A DNA stretch of 64,000 nt, taken from contig JBBBDQ010001922.1 of the NCBI GenBank assembly GCA_037127315.1, forward strand, positions 151,001 through 215,000. Reading direction: 5' to 3'. The position numbers and the translations under genes were made by a program. Numbering within the stretch: the first letter of the stretch is position 1; the number at the start of each line of letters is the position of its first letter. Source of the DNA: Ascarosepion bandense (taxonomy: Eukaryota > Mollusca > Cephalopoda > Sepiida > Sepiidae). The notes beneath the pieces were generated by a model. That model was not told the origin of the DNA and made no database searches. It saw nothing but the letters and a program-made list of their open reading frames with translations. Positions 19,953-31,883 of this stretch are shown one piece after another.

Positions 19953-22900
19953 ATATTTTTGAGATGAGGTAGAATTTACAGTATTTACATTATTCAAACT
20001 ATTGTCCTCATCTTGGTTGCCATTTGTACAACGTTTAATAATAGATCATACTATTTGTCTATATTTTTGAGATGAGGTAGTATTAACAGTATTTACATTA
20101 TTCATACTATTGTCCTCATCTTTGTTGGAATTTGTACAAGGTTTAATAATCGATCATTTTATTTGTCTATATTTCTGAGATGAAGTAGTATTTACAGTAT
20201 TTACATTATTTGGATTATTGTCCTCATCTTTGTTGCCATTTGTACGACGTTTAGTAATAGATCATTCTATTTGTCTATATATCTGAGATGTGGTTGCATT
20301 TACATTATTCGGACTATTGTCCTCATCTTTGTTGCCATTTGTACGACGTTTAGTAATAGATCATTCTATTTGTCTATATATCTGAGATGTGGTTGCATTT
20401 ACATTATTTGGATTATTGTCCTCATCTTTGTTGCCATTTGTACGACGTTTAGTAATAGATCATTCTATTTGTCTATATATCTGAGATGTGGTTGCATTTA
20501 CATTATTCGGACTATTGTCCTCATCTTTGTTGCCATTTGTACGACGTTTAGTAATAGATCATTCTATTTGTCTATATCTGAGATGTGGTTGCATTTACAT
20601 TATTTGGATTATTGTCCTCATCTTTGTTGCCATTTGTACGACGTTTAGTAATAGATCATTCTATTTGTCTATATATCTGAGATGTGGTTGCATTTACATT
20701 ATTTGGATTATTGTCCTCATCTTTGTTGCCATTTGTACGACGTTTAGTAATAGATCATTCTATTTGTCTATATATCTGAGATGTGGTTGCATTTACATTA
20801 TTCGGACTATTGTCCTCATCTTTGTTGCCATTTGTACGACGTTTAGTAATAGATCATTCTATTTGTCTATATATCTGAGATGTGGTTGCATTTACATTAT
20901 TTGGATTATTGTCCTCATCTTTGTTGCCATTTGTACGACGTTTAGTAATAGATCATTCTATTTGTCTATATATCTGAGATGTGGTTGCATTTACATTATT
21001 TGGATTATTGTCCTCATCTTTGTTGCCATTTGTACGACGTTTAGTAATAGATCATTCTATTTGTCTATATATCTGAGATGTGGTTGCATTTCTATATTAT
21101 TTGGATTATTGTCCTCATCTTTGTTGCCATTTGTACGACGTTTAGTAATAGATCATTCTATTTGTCTATATATCTGAGATGTGGTTGCATTTACATTATT
21201 CGGACTATTGTCCTCATCTTTGTTGCCATTTGTACGACGTTTAGTAATAGATCATTCTATTTGTCTATATATCTGAGATGTGGTTGCATTTACATTATTT
21301 GGATTATTGTCCTCATCTTTGTTGCCATTTGTACGACGTTTAGTAATAGATCATTCTATTTGTCTATATATCTGAGATGTGGTTGCATTTACATTATTCG
21401 GACTATTGTCCTCATCTTTGTTGCCATTTGTACGACGTTTAGTAATAGATCATTCTATTTGTCTATATATCTGAGATGTGGCTGTATTTACATTATTCGG
21501 ACTATTGTCCTCATCTTTGTTGCCATTTGTACGACGTTTAGTAATAGATCATTCTATTTGTCTATATATCTGAGATGTGGTTGCATTTACATTATTTGGA
21601 TTATTGTCCTCATCTTTGTTGCCATTTGTACGACGTTTAGTAATAGATCATTCTATTTGTCTATATATCTGAGATGTGGTTGCATTTACATTATTCGGAC
21701 TATTGTCCTCATCTTTGTTGCCATTTTTACGACGTTTAGTAATAGATCATTCTATTTGTCTATATATCTGAGATGTGGTTGCATTTACATTATTTGGATT
21801 ATTGTCCTCATCTTTGTTGCCATTTGTACGACGTTTAGTAATAGATCATTCTATTTGTCTATATATCTGAGATGTGGTTGTATTTACATTATTCGGACTA
21901 TTGTCCTCATCTTTGTTGCCATTTGTACGACGTATAGTAATAGATCATTCTATTTGTCTATCTGAGATGTGGTTGCATTTACATTATTTGGATTATTGTC
22001 CTCATCTTTGTTGCCATTTGTACGACGTTTAGTAATAGATCATTCTATTTGTCTATATATCTGAGATGTGGTTGCATTTACATTATTTGGATTATTGTCC
22101 TCATCTTTGTTGCCATTTGTACGACGTTTAGTAATAGATCATTCTATTTGTCTATATATCTGAGATGTGGTTGCATTTACATTATTTGGATTATTGGTCT
22201 CATCTTTGTTGCCATTTGTACGACGTTTAGTAATAGATCATTCTATTTGTCTATATATCTGAGATGTGGTTGATACATTATTCGGACTATTGTCCTCATC
22301 TTTGTTGCCATTTGTACGACGTTTAGTAATAGATCATTCTATTTGTCTATATATCTGAGATGTGGTTGCATTTACATTATTTGGATTATTGTCCTCATCT
22401 TTGTTGCCATTTGTACGACGTTTAGTAATAGATCATTCTATTTGTCTATATATCTGAGATGTGGTTGTATTTACATTATTCGGACTATTGTCCTCATCTT
22501 TGTTGCCATTTGTACGACGTTTAGTAATAGATCATTCTATTTGTCTATATATCTGAGATGTGGTTGCATTTACATTATTTGGATTATTGTCCTCATCTTT
22601 GTTGCCATTTGTACGACGTTTAGTAATAGATCATTCTATTTGTCTATATATCTGAGATGTGGTTGCATTTACATTATTCGACTATTGTCCTCATCTTTGT
22701 TGCCATTTGTACGACGTTTAGTAATAGATCATTCTATTTGTCTATATATCTGAGATGTGGTTGCATTTACATTATTCGGACTATTGTCCTCATCTTTGTT
22801 GCCATTTGTACGACGTTTAGTAATAGATCATTCTATTTGTCTATATATCTGAGATGTGGTTGCATTTACATTATTTGGATTATTGTCCTCATCTTTGTTG

Positions 22901-25900
22901 CCATTTGTACGACGTTTAGTAATAGATCATTCTATTTGTCTATATATCTGAGATGTGGTTGCATTTACATTATTCGGACTATTGTCCTCATCTTTGTTGC
23001 CATTTTTACGACGTTTAGTAATAGATCATTCTATTTGTCTATATATCTGAGATGTGGTTGCATTTACATTTCTTATTTGGATTATTGTCCTCATCTTTGT
23101 TGCCATTTGTACGACGTTTAGTAATAGATCATTCTATTTGTCTATATATCTGAGATGTGGTTGCATTTACATTATTCGGACTATTGTCCTCATCTTTGTT
23201 GCCATTTGTACGACGTATAGTAATAGATCATTCTATTTGTCTATATATCTGAGATGTGGTTGCATTTACATTATTTGGATTATTGTCCTCATCTTTGTTG
23301 CCATTTGTACGACGTTTAGTAATAGATCATTCTATTTGTCTATATATCTGAGATGTGGTTGCATTTACATTATTTGGATTATTGTCCTCATCTTTGTTGC
23401 CATTTGTACGACATTTAGTAATAGATCATTCTATTTGTCTATATATCTGAGATGTGGTTGCATTTACATTATTCGGACTATTGTCCTCATCTTTGTTGCC
23501 ATTTGTACGACGTTTATAATAGATCATTCTATTTGTCTATATATCTGAGATGTGGTTGCATTTACATTATTTGGATTATTGTCCTCATCTTTGTTGCCAT
23601 TTGTACGACGTTTAGTAATAGATCATTCTATTTGTCTATATATCTGAGATGTGGTTGCATTTACATTATTCGGACTATTGTCCTCATCTTTGTTGCCATT
23701 TGTACGACGTTTAGTAATAGATCATTCTATTTGTCTATATATCTGAGATGTGGTTGCATTTACATTATTTGGATTATTGTCCTCATCTTTGTTGCCATTT
23801 GTACGACGTTTAGTAATAGATCATTCTATTTGTTCATATATCTGAGATGTGGTTGCATTTACATTATTCGGACTATTGTCCTCATCTTTGTTGCCATTTG
23901 TACGACGTTTAGTAATAGATCATTCTATTTGTCTATATATCTGAGATGTGGTTGCATTTACATTATTTGGATTATTGTCCTCATCTTTGTTGCCATTTGT
24001 ACGACGTTTAGTAATAGATCATTCTATTTGTCTATATATCTGAGATGTGGTTTATTTACATTATTCGGACTATTGTCCTCATCTTTGTTGCCATTTGTAC
24101 GACGTTTAGTAATAGATCATTCTATTTGTTCATATATCTGAGATGTGGTTGCATTTACATTATTTGGATTATTGTCCTCATCTTTGTTGCCATTTGTACG
24201 ACGTTTAGTAATAGATCATTCTATTTGTCTATATATCTGAGATGTGGTTGTATTTACATTATTCGGACTATTGTCCTCATCTTTGTTGCCATTTGTACGA
24301 CGTTTAGTAATAGATCATTCTATTTGTCTATATATCTGAGATGTGGTTGCATTTACATTATTCGGACTATTGTCCTCATCTTTGTTGCCATTTGTACGAC
24401 GTTTAGTAATAGATCATTCTATTTGTCTATATATCTGAGATGTGGTTGCATTTACATTATTCGGACTATTGTCCTCATCTTTGTTGCCATTTGTACGACG
24501 TTTAGTAATAGATCATTCTATTTGTCTATATATCTGAGATGTGGTTGCATTTACATTATTCGGACTATTGTCCTCATCTTTGTTGCCATTTGTACGACGT
24601 TTAGTAATAGATCATTCTATTTGTCTATATATCTGAGATGTGGTTGCATGTACATTATTTGGATTATTGTCCTCATCTTTGTTGCCATTTGTACGACGTT
24701 TAGTAATAGATCATTCTATTTGTCTATATATCTGAGATGTGGTTGTATTTACATTATTCGGACTATTGTCCTCATCTTTGTTGCCATTTGTACGACGTTT
24801 AGTAATAGATCATTCTATTTGTCTATATATCTGAGATGTGGTTGCATTTACATTATTCGGACTATTGTCCTCATCTGCTATTTGTACGACGTTTAGTAAT
24901 AGATCATTCTATTTGTCTATATATCTGAGATGTGGCCACATTATCTTGACTATTGTCCTCATCTTTGTTGCCATTTGTACGACGTTTAGTAATAGATCAT
25001 TCTATTTGTCTATATATCTGAGATGTGGTTGCATTTACATTATTCGGACTATTGTCCTCATCTTTGTTGCCATTTGTACGACGTTTAGTAATAGATCATT
25101 CTATTTGTCTATATCTTGGAGATGTGGTTGCATTTACATTATTCGGACTATTGTCCTCATCTTTGTTGCCATTTGTACGATTGTGTTTAGTAATAGATCA
25201 TTCTATTTGTCTATATATCTGAGATGTGGTTGCATTTACATTATTCGGACTATTGTCCTCATCTTTGTTGCCATTTGTACGACGTTTAGTAATAGATCAT
25301 TCTATTTGTCTATATATCTGAGATGTGGTTGCATTAGCATTATTTGGATTGCTATTGTCCTCATCTTTGTTGCCATTTGTACGACGTTTAGTAATAGATC
25401 ATTCTATTTGTCTATATATCTGAGATGTGGTTGCATTTACATTATTCGGACTATTGTCCTCATCTTTGTTGCCATTTGTACGACGTTTAGTAATAGATCA
25501 TTCTATTTGTCTATATATCTGAGATGTGGTTGCATTTACATTATTTGGATTATTGTCCTCATCTTTGTTGCCATTTGTACGACGTTTAGTAATAGATCAT
25601 TCTATTTGTCTATATATCTGAGATGTGGTTGTATTTACATTATTCGGACTATTGTCCTCATCTTTGTTGCCATTTGTACGACGTTTAGTAATAGATTCTC
25701 CCATTTGTCTATATATCTGAGATGTGGTTGCATTTACATTATTTGGATTATTAACTTCATCTTTGTTGCCATTTGTACGACGTTTAGTAATAGATCATTC
25801 TATTTGTCTATATCTGAGATGTGGTTGCATTTACATTATTTGGATTATTGTCCTCATCTTTGTTGCCATTTGTAATGACGTTTAGTAATAGATCATTCTA

Positions 25901-26573
25901 TTTGTCTATATATCTGAGATGTGGTTGCATTTACATTATTCGGACTATTGTCCTCATCTTTGTTGCCATTTGTACGACGTTTAGTAATAGATCATTCTAT
26001 TTGTCTATATATCTGAGATGTGGTTGCATTTACATTATTTGGATTATTGTCCTCATCTTTGTTGCCATTTGTACGACGTTTAGTAATAGATCATTCTATT
26101 TGTCTATATATCTGAGATGTGGTTGCATTTACATTATTCGGACTATTGTCCTCATCTTTGTTGCCATTTGTACGACGTTTAGTAATAGATCATTCTATTT
26201 GTCTATATATCTGAGATGTGGTTGCATTTACATTATTTGGATTATTGTCCTCATCTTTGTTGCCATTTGTACGACGTTTAGTAATAGATCATTCTATTTG
26301 TCTATATATCTGAGATGTGGTTGTATTTACATTATTCGGACTATTGTCCTCATCTTTGTTGCCATTTGTACGACGTTTAGTAATAGATCATTCTATTTGT
26401 CTATATATCTGAGATGTGGTTGCATTTACATTATTTGATTATGTCCTCATCTTTGTTGCCATTTGTACGACGTTTAGTAATAGATCATTCTATTTGTCTA
26501 TATATCTGAGATGTGGTTGTATTTACATTATTCGACTATTGTCCTCATCTTTGTTGCCATTTGTACGACGTTT
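19953..26573. repeat. 6.6-kb tandem array: three 108-bp units, then about 63 units of 99 bp
   Basis: Units start at 19,961, 20,069 and 20,177 (108-bp steps), then from 20,285 on every 99 bp. Each contains GATGTGGTTGCATTTACATT, TATTGTCCTCATCTTTGTTG, CCATTTGTACGACG and TTAGTAATAGATCATTCT. Two variants, CGGAC and TGGAT, often alternate. Because 99 and 108 are divisible by 3, one frame stays open, producing long ORFs with a 33-residue repeat. There is no start context, splice signal or third-position bias, so these are not credible genes. Length variants cluster at 24,870-25,400. Confidence 0.97.
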
Positions 26574-26690
26574 AAGGACACTTGGCCCAGTGGATATAGA
26601 CGTTGGTTAGTTCCTGTGTCTTTATAAAATTTTTATAATGCAGATTCAATACCTTGAATTCCTCGCTGAAATGGCCATACGACACAAATA
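26574..26690 (+). mobile_element. tRNA-derived SINE family 2, head region
   Basis: A-box-like TTGGCCCAGTGGATATAG and B-box-like CAGATTCAATACC lie about 50 bp apart. This head begins exactly where the 99-bp array ends (GTTTAAGGACAC), so SINEs bound both sides of the array. A second copy is at 27,137. Confidence 0.65.
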
Positions 26691-26824
26691 ATTTTCGAAG
26701 TTTTATTTGAAAATACATATATTTGGCTCTGTAAATAAATAGTATTATTTACATCGAGCCCTCCACCTGGATCATCTTTCATATTAATAAAGTTTATTTA
26801 TCTACATACCACTTTTTGTTTGAA

Positions 26825-26939
26825 TTATATATATATATATATAGAATAAAAAGTGTGAGAAGCCGTGAAGGTTTTCTTTAAAGTGTATATTTATTGTTTT
26901 TGTCATACATGTATAACGTTGGAACAACCCTATTTCTTT

Positions 26940-26971
<32 letters not shown>

Positions 26972-26972
26972 C
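26825..26972. repeat. Two short (TA)n tracts
   Basis: TA runs at 26,828-26,843 and 26,945-26,971 flank about 100 bp of AT-rich DNA. Confidence 0.9.
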
Positions 26973-27097
26973 GCAAACTTGATTTCAAACAGTCGGTACC
27001 TTCAAGCGTTTTAACTCAACTGATTCTCCAACATTTTTTTTAAGTTGAAACAGAAACTTTCAGAACGCAAAACTGGAAGTTTAAAATAAAAGAGAAG

Positions 27098-27275
27098 TAT
27101 AGTCACAGGAACTAATCAACATCTATATCCACTGGGCCATAGACGTTGTTTTGTTCCTGTGACTTGACCCAAAGTGTTGTAAGTTCAATACCATTCTGCA
27201 GCAGTGGTAAACAAGTAACTTACAGGGTTAGAGGGAGATAACTCATGACTACCAGAAGAGAAAGGAAATAAGAAT
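27098..27275 (+). mobile_element. SINE family 2 copy with an inverted head
   Basis: The + copy has GGGCCATAGACGTTG and a B box GTTCAATACC, then CAGGGTTAGAGGGAGATAA. Immediately upstream (27,098-27,136) lies the reverse complement of the same head (GTTCCTGTGACT, TATAGATGTTG and GGCCCAGTGGATATAG read on minus), so two heads meet at the GGGCC junction. Confidence 0.6.
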
Positions 27276-27317
27276 GATATACCCCTGTTATTGTAATAAA
27301 GGGTTAGGTTCGAAATT

Positions 27318-27408
27318 CCTAGCATCTGAAAAAGGCCGGAGCGTACAAAGGCCGAAATGTCGTACAAATGGCAACAAAGATGAGTGAAATAGTCTGAATA
27401 ATGTAAAC
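27318..27408 (+). repeat. Penelope-type tail, closest dispersed relative of the 99-bp array
   Basis: CTGAAAAAGGCC-loop-GGCCGAAATG is followed by TCGTACAAATGGCAACAAAG, ATGAGTG and TAGTCTGAATAATGTAAA. About 50 bp of this match the reverse complement of the array unit. Confidence 0.75.
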
Positions 27409-27575
27409 TAAAAACATCTAGTACGGTAGATGTTTTTAGTTTCCTTCAAAATTTACCTGGTTTATGTCATGAAGGTCAAACTTATGGCATTTCGAAAGTC
27501 GACAAACTTTAAACACAATTTTATCGTATTTTTTGTAAATTTTTGCGGCGCAAAGTACCCACTAATTCCAAACAC

Positions 27576-27613
<38 letters not shown>

Positions 27614-28364
27614 CCCCAGCATCCTTTCCTTCGTTGGTGCGCATGTGCAGTCGCGTCAACATAAATTTAGTTCTATGAAGTCCTAAAGAAGGAAAAGTTT
27701 CACATGAAAACTTTTTTCTACTTTGTCGTACATATTCCCCCCAATATTGTTTTGAATATATAGCAATTTATATATGTCGTTCTCATAATTATTTTCGCAA
27801 TTTCAAGACTAATTTTGAACTAGTTCAGTAATATGAGTAATTCTTAACTAATTCAGTAATCTTAGCGCCGGCCCAAATCCTGAGTTACTTACAAAAAAAA
27901 ACTGTGTAGGCTACTACTTATAGTGCATTCGCTCCTTGCAAAGTGACTCATATTTGTGGCCTTGTTCCCAGTTTGGAAAATATTTTTCGTCAAAATCGAG
28001 ATAAATGAATTGTATAGGCTGCTACTCTATGCCTGAGGTTCTCAAGGAAAGGCGATTACATGTCGTTAACAAATTTGTCACACCATAAAATCTGCCATGT
28101 GTAATTCTTTCTCGCTTTGAAAAAATAGTGAACAGCAATTTTAGTTTGGTGCTAAATTATCAGTAAAGCAATAAAGTTAAAAAAAAACTCGTTTCTTCTT
28201 TTATTTATTTATTTATTTTTTTTTGTTTTATTTAATCGATTTTTTTCTATCGGATTTCTGATTAATTTAGCTGCTAGTCATAAAGTGATTAAGCATTTTT
28301 GCTCTTCGTAATTTTTTTCCGGTGAGATTTTCGTAAAATTTTACCAAAATTTGCGGAAAAGAGA
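27409..28364. other. AT-rich stretch; (CA)n(TA)n at 27,576-27,612
   Basis: No gene was recognised. The weak frames at 27,430-27,678 and 27,462-27,662 are built around the CA/TA microsatellite. Confidence 0.5.
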
Positions 28365-28650
28365 AACCGTAAAGAAAGATTTGAGGGGGGGGGTGCGGAA
28401 GAAGAAAGAAAAGGAGGAAGGAAAGTAAATGTGGAGAGAAAAAAAGAAGAAAGTTTGAGAAAGAAGAAAAATAAAAATGGTGAAAGAGAGAGAAAAAGAA
28501 ATAAAGCGTAAAAAAGAGATCGTAAAAGGTTGAAAGAAAGAAAAGGAAATATTGAGAAGAGCAACAAAATTAAAAGAAAGGAAAAAAGAGAAGGTTAAAA
28601 GACAAAAAGAAGTCATAGATAAAAAGATGATGAGAGGAGAAAGAATGGAT
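28365..28650. repeat. Polypurine tract
   Basis: The plus strand is almost entirely A and G for roughly 280 bp, beginning with a run of G, mixing GAAAGA/GGAGGA words with few interruptions. The reverse strand gives apparent Phe/Ser/Leu-rich ORFs (28,289-28,715) that are composition artefacts. Confidence 0.9.
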
Positions 28651-28779
28651 GAATTGTCATACGTTGGGGTTGGGTTAATAAGATCTACGGTAAGAACGAA
28701 TCTTCTATTCGTCACATATCTCCTATAACAGCCTTATATTAGAATAATTATATTTTATTTTCAGTTATTGTTAATCTTT

Positions 28780-28940
28780 TCTTTTCACCGGAGGAGCTGT
28801 TTATCACAAATCGCTGCTTTATGGAACCGACTCCCAAGACTATGCTTCCCTGATCCCTACAATCTTAACCTGTTCAAGTCTTCGATCAACTGTTACCTTT
28901 CCCATATAGAAGACCCACTGGGCGGCCACAACTGCGGTTT
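28780..28940 (+). mobile_element. LINE C-terminal remnant, diverged jockey/CR1-type
   Basis: Frame reads SQIAALWNRLPRLCFPDPYN and LFKSSINCYLS. This matches the LWNSLP..CFPDGYNLQEFK..VN..L module of the jockey-like LINEs but from a different subfamily. Confidence 0.7.
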
Positions 28941-29420
28941 CGTGATATCATAAAACGAGATATAAAAACTGTGGGCATCAACACGTTGTCATGGGAGAGC
29001 GTAGCAGTCAACCGGACCAAATGTAGAAGAACCATGGCCCAACAACTCAAAACAGCTAACACAAGTCGCCATGGAGAGGCGGGTTCGCAGAAAACAAAAT
29101 GACAGCTCCAACAGACCGGTATCTACAATCACAGACACCGATGCTCCAGACAACTAGGATGCGACCCATGGTCAACTCTGACCGACAGAGGCCTACATTT
29201 GTATGGCAGTGAATGCTAGACAATCTCCCTAAAGATAAAATAAATAAACAACAGAAATGCAATTCTACATAAGGATTTTCAGAATTTCATAGACTGAGCG
29301 GGAATGTCTTAAAGGAAATTTGCATAAAAAGAACACTTGTACTCAGAATCAGTTAAAAACAGCTGAAATTCTTTGGACACATAACTAAGAAAGAAGGTTT
29401 GGAAAACTTAACACACACGG
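28941..29420 (+). mobile_element. Mosaic of two LINE C-termini
   Basis: 28,941-29,092 encodes IKRDIKTVGINTLSWESVAV then NRTKCRRTMAQQLKT and a stop, a tail typical of some LINE proteins. From 29,195 the RTE-like series appears: YGSEC-stop, a decayed TEMQFY, LKTAEILWT and the ERRFGKLNT equivalent of MRKEGLENL. Numerous stops make both non-functional. Confidence 0.6.
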
Positions 29421-30161
29421 GGTATTTTTTATCAGTTCTACAATGCAGTTCAGTTTTATGTGATTTGTCTTGATATTTGATTTAATAGTGCCACTCTTCG
29501 TTCACACACTTAATTTGATCTTTTTTTTTTCTCTCTAACCGTTGCAATGCCTGGCATTTTGATTCTGTTTTTCGACACTTTTGAGGGTAACACGCCGTCT
29601 TGTGGTTTTTGCGACGTGAAATGACAAAAATTTGAATGTATAAACTGAAAAATAAGAATTTTCAAAACTTTTTAAAAATCATATTTTCCAAAAATAAAGT
29701 GTAGCATTAATGAATTTATGCATTTGAGACAAGTTACTTTTCACTCAAAAAAAAAAAAAAAAAAAAAAAAATACCAGATATTTCTACGAATAAGGTGACC
29801 TTTAAATCTTAAAAATTACTCCTTAACTTAGGGGATCGTCTAATACAGCAGTTATAAATAGTTAATCCCATGGTGTATCAGCACTAGTAAGTAGGCTAGT
29901 ATGCTTGTACCATGGAAAGAGTCGTAAGAATGAAATCGTTACTGTTATTTTCATAAAGATTCATCTTAATACCTTTTATTCCTTGTGATTTGATAACGAT
30001 AAAGTTAAGCGAAACGACATTCGTAATAACATCAGCTTTATTTTATACTCATAGAATCATTGATAGGCTATTTAGACTGGCTTACGTTTTTGGTCGGCTT
30101 ATACGACAGATATCAGATAAAATTACGAAAATTTGCCTTTTGTGTCCTGTCTCATCCATAG
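29421..30161. other. No gene recognised; poly(A) run at 29,748-29,771
   Basis: AT-rich. The frame at 29,990-30,223 has no recognisable motif. Confidence 0.45.
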
Positions 30162-30625
30162 GTGGTCCTGGGTATGATTATATCCTGCATCCGGCAGCCA
30201 GGCCTCTGATTGGGAGGTTGTGAGGGGCATGAAGCCACCTCTTAATTGCTGTTATTCCCAGGCCCACCCTGACCCGGAGTGGTAGCATCTGTTAGGGTCC
30301 CACACTATGAAAGTATAAAAATAGACTTTTGTAGAAATATATACATAAAAATAGTCTTTATAGAAAAATATGCATTTTGAAGGAAAATTATTGCCATAAT
30401 ACATTTTTGAAGAAAAAATTATTACCTGCAATACATTTTTGAATACAAAACTAGAAGACATCTTCGGTTCTCTAAAATAAAATAAAAAATAAAAACTTTT
30501 TCATCAAAATCTGGTTAAATCAACCTTCTCAAATAAACTGAACATAAGAAATACCTTAAAACCCACCTTTTTGGCATTAAATAACACACAGAGGTTGATA
30601 CACCGTAAAACAAACTTAAGCTCAG
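30162..30625 (+). repeat. Dispersed repeat A, copy 2
   Basis: Same landmarks as 11,405: GTCCTGGGTATGA, CCAGGCCTCTGATTGGG, GTGGTAGCATCTGTTAGG, tandem TTTTTGAA-containing segments, and CACAGAGGTTGATAC near the end. Confidence 0.85.
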
Positions 30626-31145
30626 CCATAGGTCGTCTTATACACGGAAATATTCGGTAAATGAAATAACAATTGATGATGGTTTCATCTATCTGCAGAA
30701 ATTAATACTGCTTACCGATAATCTATGGTTAAGATATTGAAATATAATCTCACTGTATGAATTAATTTGAATTAGCAGTTAATCACCGCAGTTGAAACAA
30801 GATGGGCTGGGAATTCCAGATATCAGTAAAGGCTAATAGTTCTGCAATACATGCAGTAATATTTTAACGAGATGGTTAACGTATGTAGTAGTTTTATAGT
30901 TTTACACAGTCCTTTATGTTTGCTTTCGAAATATTAAAAGAAAGTCGGTAGTAGAATTGATGATTTCTTACTGCAAGACGAGAAGTCATTATTTTTCAGA
31001 AACTGCGTTAATAAAAGGTCCGTTTGGAATATCACGCCACGCCTTTCTTAAAATAGTTGAGAATCAGATATTTATAAAGTTGAGCCTTACCCCAATTCAC
31101 AGGATGATCAGTATAAATATATGATCCTATTACAACCTGCCATAT

Positions 31146-31146
31146 C

Positions 31147-31186
<40 letters not shown>
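31146..31186. repeat. (TA)n(TG)n microsatellite
   Basis: TA run followed by TG run. Confidence 0.95.
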
Positions 31187-31342
31187 CAAGATGATATGAA
31201 ACTATGGAAAAGTCGGTTTTAGAATACTGTCTCTGATTATATTGAAAGAATACACAAGAGTTTGTAAAGTTTGGAATGCATACCTCTGAGTATTGTCAAC
31301 TGGGTACATAAAAATTTAATTAGAAATTGAAATTATGCATCT

Positions 31343-31346
<4 letters not shown>

Positions 31347-31378
<32 letters not shown>
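31347..31378. repeat. (TA)n microsatellite
   Basis: About 16 TA dinucleotides. Confidence 0.95.
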
Positions 31379-31381
<3 letters not shown>

Positions 31382-31583
31382 CTAAAATTGGTGTAATTTT
31401 CAGTAGTATACTCATAGAGGCTTTCCAGACAAGCAGCCTTTTTGTCATGTCTATCTCGAAGTTTCGTGAGGGCATTATTATTATTTGAAAAAACCAACTT
31501 GAAGAGAGGAGACCTTACAATAATGCCCTCACGAAAATTCGATGTCGGCATGACTGAAAACGTTCTTCACACTAAATATATAT

Positions 31584-31640
31584 AGTCATCCGCAGACAGA
31601 TCTGTTTCGATGTATCACAGCTCATCAGTACGGTTAGACT
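31584..31640 (-). ncRNA. Type I hammerhead ribozyme, copy 1
   Basis: Minus strand: CCGTA (31,633-31,629), CTGATGA (31,628-31,622), stem II GCTGT-GAT-ACATC with one mismatch, GAAA (31,608-31,605), stem III ACAG-AT-CTGT, C17 at 31,595, predicted cut between 31,595 and 31,594, then TGCGG pairing with CCGTA. An outer AGTC/GACT pairing separated by small internal loops extends stem I. All invariant core bases are present. Confidence 0.82.
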
Positions 31641-31883
31641 GCCGATTGCTTTTTACCCAGGATTGAAATCCGACCGAATTGGCGTCAGTCGGCAATTCTA
31701 CCTCTGGGCTATGGGCACTCGGTAGAAGGAAGCAGACTTTTTAGAGTGTATATTATCATTATACACGCCCAGTAGCTGAGAGTGTTCTAATTCATTGCTG
31801 AATGAACGATGCGTAGATGGCAGAGTAGCTAGTGTTTTTCAAAATTTACTATTCTTCCAGAATAAAGGTGTGAGATCGTAAAT
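31584..31883 (-). mobile_element. Hammerhead SINE unit 1 (300 bp), 3' member of a tandem pair
   Basis: Minus-strand order: linker (31,883-31,735) with GCTACTCTGCCATC and ACACTCTCAGCTACTGGG; tRNA-like part (31,730-31,660) with A-box-like ATAGCCCAGAGGTAGAA and B-box-like GTCGGATTTCAATCC; then hammerhead (31,640-31,584). The same start motif AGTCATC occurs 300 bp away at 31,884. This is the period expected if processing at both ribozymes released a 300-nt RNA. No ORF, so non-autonomous. Confidence 0.8.

Noticed and set aside
19953..26573. CRISPR-like array
   Set aside because: There are no unique spacers; the whole 99-bp unit repeats, and the genome is eukaryotic.
20271..26610. A series of 60-345 codon ORFs with a 33-residue repeat, as a membrane protein family
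   Set aside because: They follow from a stop-free frame in a 99-bp satellite. Indels break the frames, and the same DNA occurs as a non-coding retroelement tail elsewhere.
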